From assembly GCF_016466415.2 (NCBI RefSeq), contig NZ_CP066772.2:744001-808000 (forward strand): DNA of 64,000 nucleotides. Direction: 5' to 3'. Positions 63,679 through 64,000 of this stretch are shown piece after piece. Both the position numbers and the translations under genes were made by a program. Under the pieces are notes generated by a model, which did not search any database, was not told the DNA's origin, and was given only the letters and a program-made list of their open reading frames with translations. This stretch comes from Ralstonia pickettii. GTDB taxonomy: Bacteria; Pseudomonadota; Gammaproteobacteria; Burkholderiales; Burkholderiaceae. How positions within the stretch are numbered: position 1 is the stretch's first letter; every line of letters begins with the position of its first letter.

Positions 63679-64000
63679 TGAGCGAGATGCACGATGGCGC
63701 CCAGGCGCCCGCCGCCGAAGGTGCAGACCACGGCGACATGCCCGAAATGCTCCAGCGCATCGGCCACCTCACGCGCATGCTGCGTGAAAGCATGCGCGAG
63801 CTGGGCCTGGACAAGGGTGTCGAGAAGGCTGCATCGGCCATCCCCGACGCACGCGACCGCCTGAATTACATCGCCAACATGACCGAGCAGGCGGCCACCC
63901 GCGTGCTCAACGCCATCGACGCAGCGCGGCCCGTGCAGGACGCGCTGGAGTCCGACTCCCAGGCGCTGGTCAACCGCTGGCAGTCGTGGATGGACCGCCA
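63678..64000 (+). CDS. cheZ: CheY-P phosphatase CheZ (N-terminal part, runs off window)
   Basis: ATG at 63678 overlaps the cheY stop (ATGA pattern). 107 codons are visible and in frame to the window end: MPEMLQRIGHLTRMLRESMRELGLDKGVEKAASAIPDARDRLNYIANMTEQAATRVLNAIDAARP. The segment DARDRLNYIANMTEQAATRVLN matches the CheZ four-helix hairpin; the catalytic Asp/Gln lie beyond the edge. Confidence 0.93.
   Translation, partial: MSEMHDGAQAPAAEGADHGDMPEMLQRIGHLTRMLRESMRELGLDKGVEKAASAIPDARDRLNYIANMTEQAATRVLNAIDAARPVQDALESDSQALVNRWQSWMDR

Overview
The window reads as a high-GC betaproteobacterium of the genus Ralstonia, most likely the R. pickettii/R. insidiosa group. The best single pointer is the copper nitrite reductase with a fused C-terminal cytochrome c domain, an architecture known from R. 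pickettii. The block flhDC-motAB-cheYAW-mcp-mcp-cheRDBY-cheZ, the long intergenic palindromes and the many LysR/GntR/IclR-controlled catabolic islands also fit. In sequenced Ralstonia such genes often sit on the second replicon; that placement is inference.

Layout. 1-8.2 kb: a truncated cache-domain signalling protein, a tiny acidic protein, an mprF/acvB-like pair for making and removing lysyl-phosphatidylglycerol, a SulP-STAS transporter and a secreted DUF3761 protein. 8.4-9.4 kb: a scar holding the 3' ends of three genes (LysR regulator, short-chain dehydrogenase, TonB-dependent receptor). 9.4-16 kb: a regulator/threonine-dehydratase-type/RidA operon behind twin palindromes, a PilZ protein, a divergent LysR-PACE efflux pair, a LuxR-type regulator and small proteins. 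16-19.8 kb: a GntR-controlled NMT1/SsuA-type ABC importer interrupted by a long palindromic repeat.

19.9-25.7 kb: a nitrite-to-N2O respiration island (quinol NO reductase and DUF2249 on the minus strand; three-domain nirK, nirV and an SCO protein on the plus strand) with FNR/Dnr-like and NsrR-like boxes between. 25.7-32 kb: a GntR-controlled catabolic island (FAH-family enzyme, MFS transporter, arylmalonate-decarboxylase-like enzyme, dihydropyrimidinase, racemase homologue without its cysteines). 32-41.8 kb: a CoA-transferase/isomerase/Crp operon, a short KefB-like antiporter, FMN reductase, a 32-residue membrane peptide and several secreted or membrane hypotheticals.

42-48.5 kb: a second NMT1-type ABC importer, an IclR regulator and a CaiB/BaiF CoA-transferase, citryl-CoA-lyase-like enzyme and SMP-30 lactonase, which together look like a complete but unassigned acid-catabolism route. 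48.5-64 kb: the flagellar master operon flhDC, preceded by a dense array of TGTAGGA/TCCTACA dyads, then motor and chemotaxis genes, running off the window inside cheZ. Palindromes of 113-125 bp lie between motA and motB, between cheD and cheB and inside the first ABC operon, so repeat insertion in operon gaps is a theme of this replicon.

All family calls come from reading the translated sequence; no database search was run. The most noteworthy candidates for undescribed biology are the AMDase/dihydropyrimidinase/cysteine-less racemase island, the CoA-transferase/lyase/lactonase island and the dyad array upstream of flhD.
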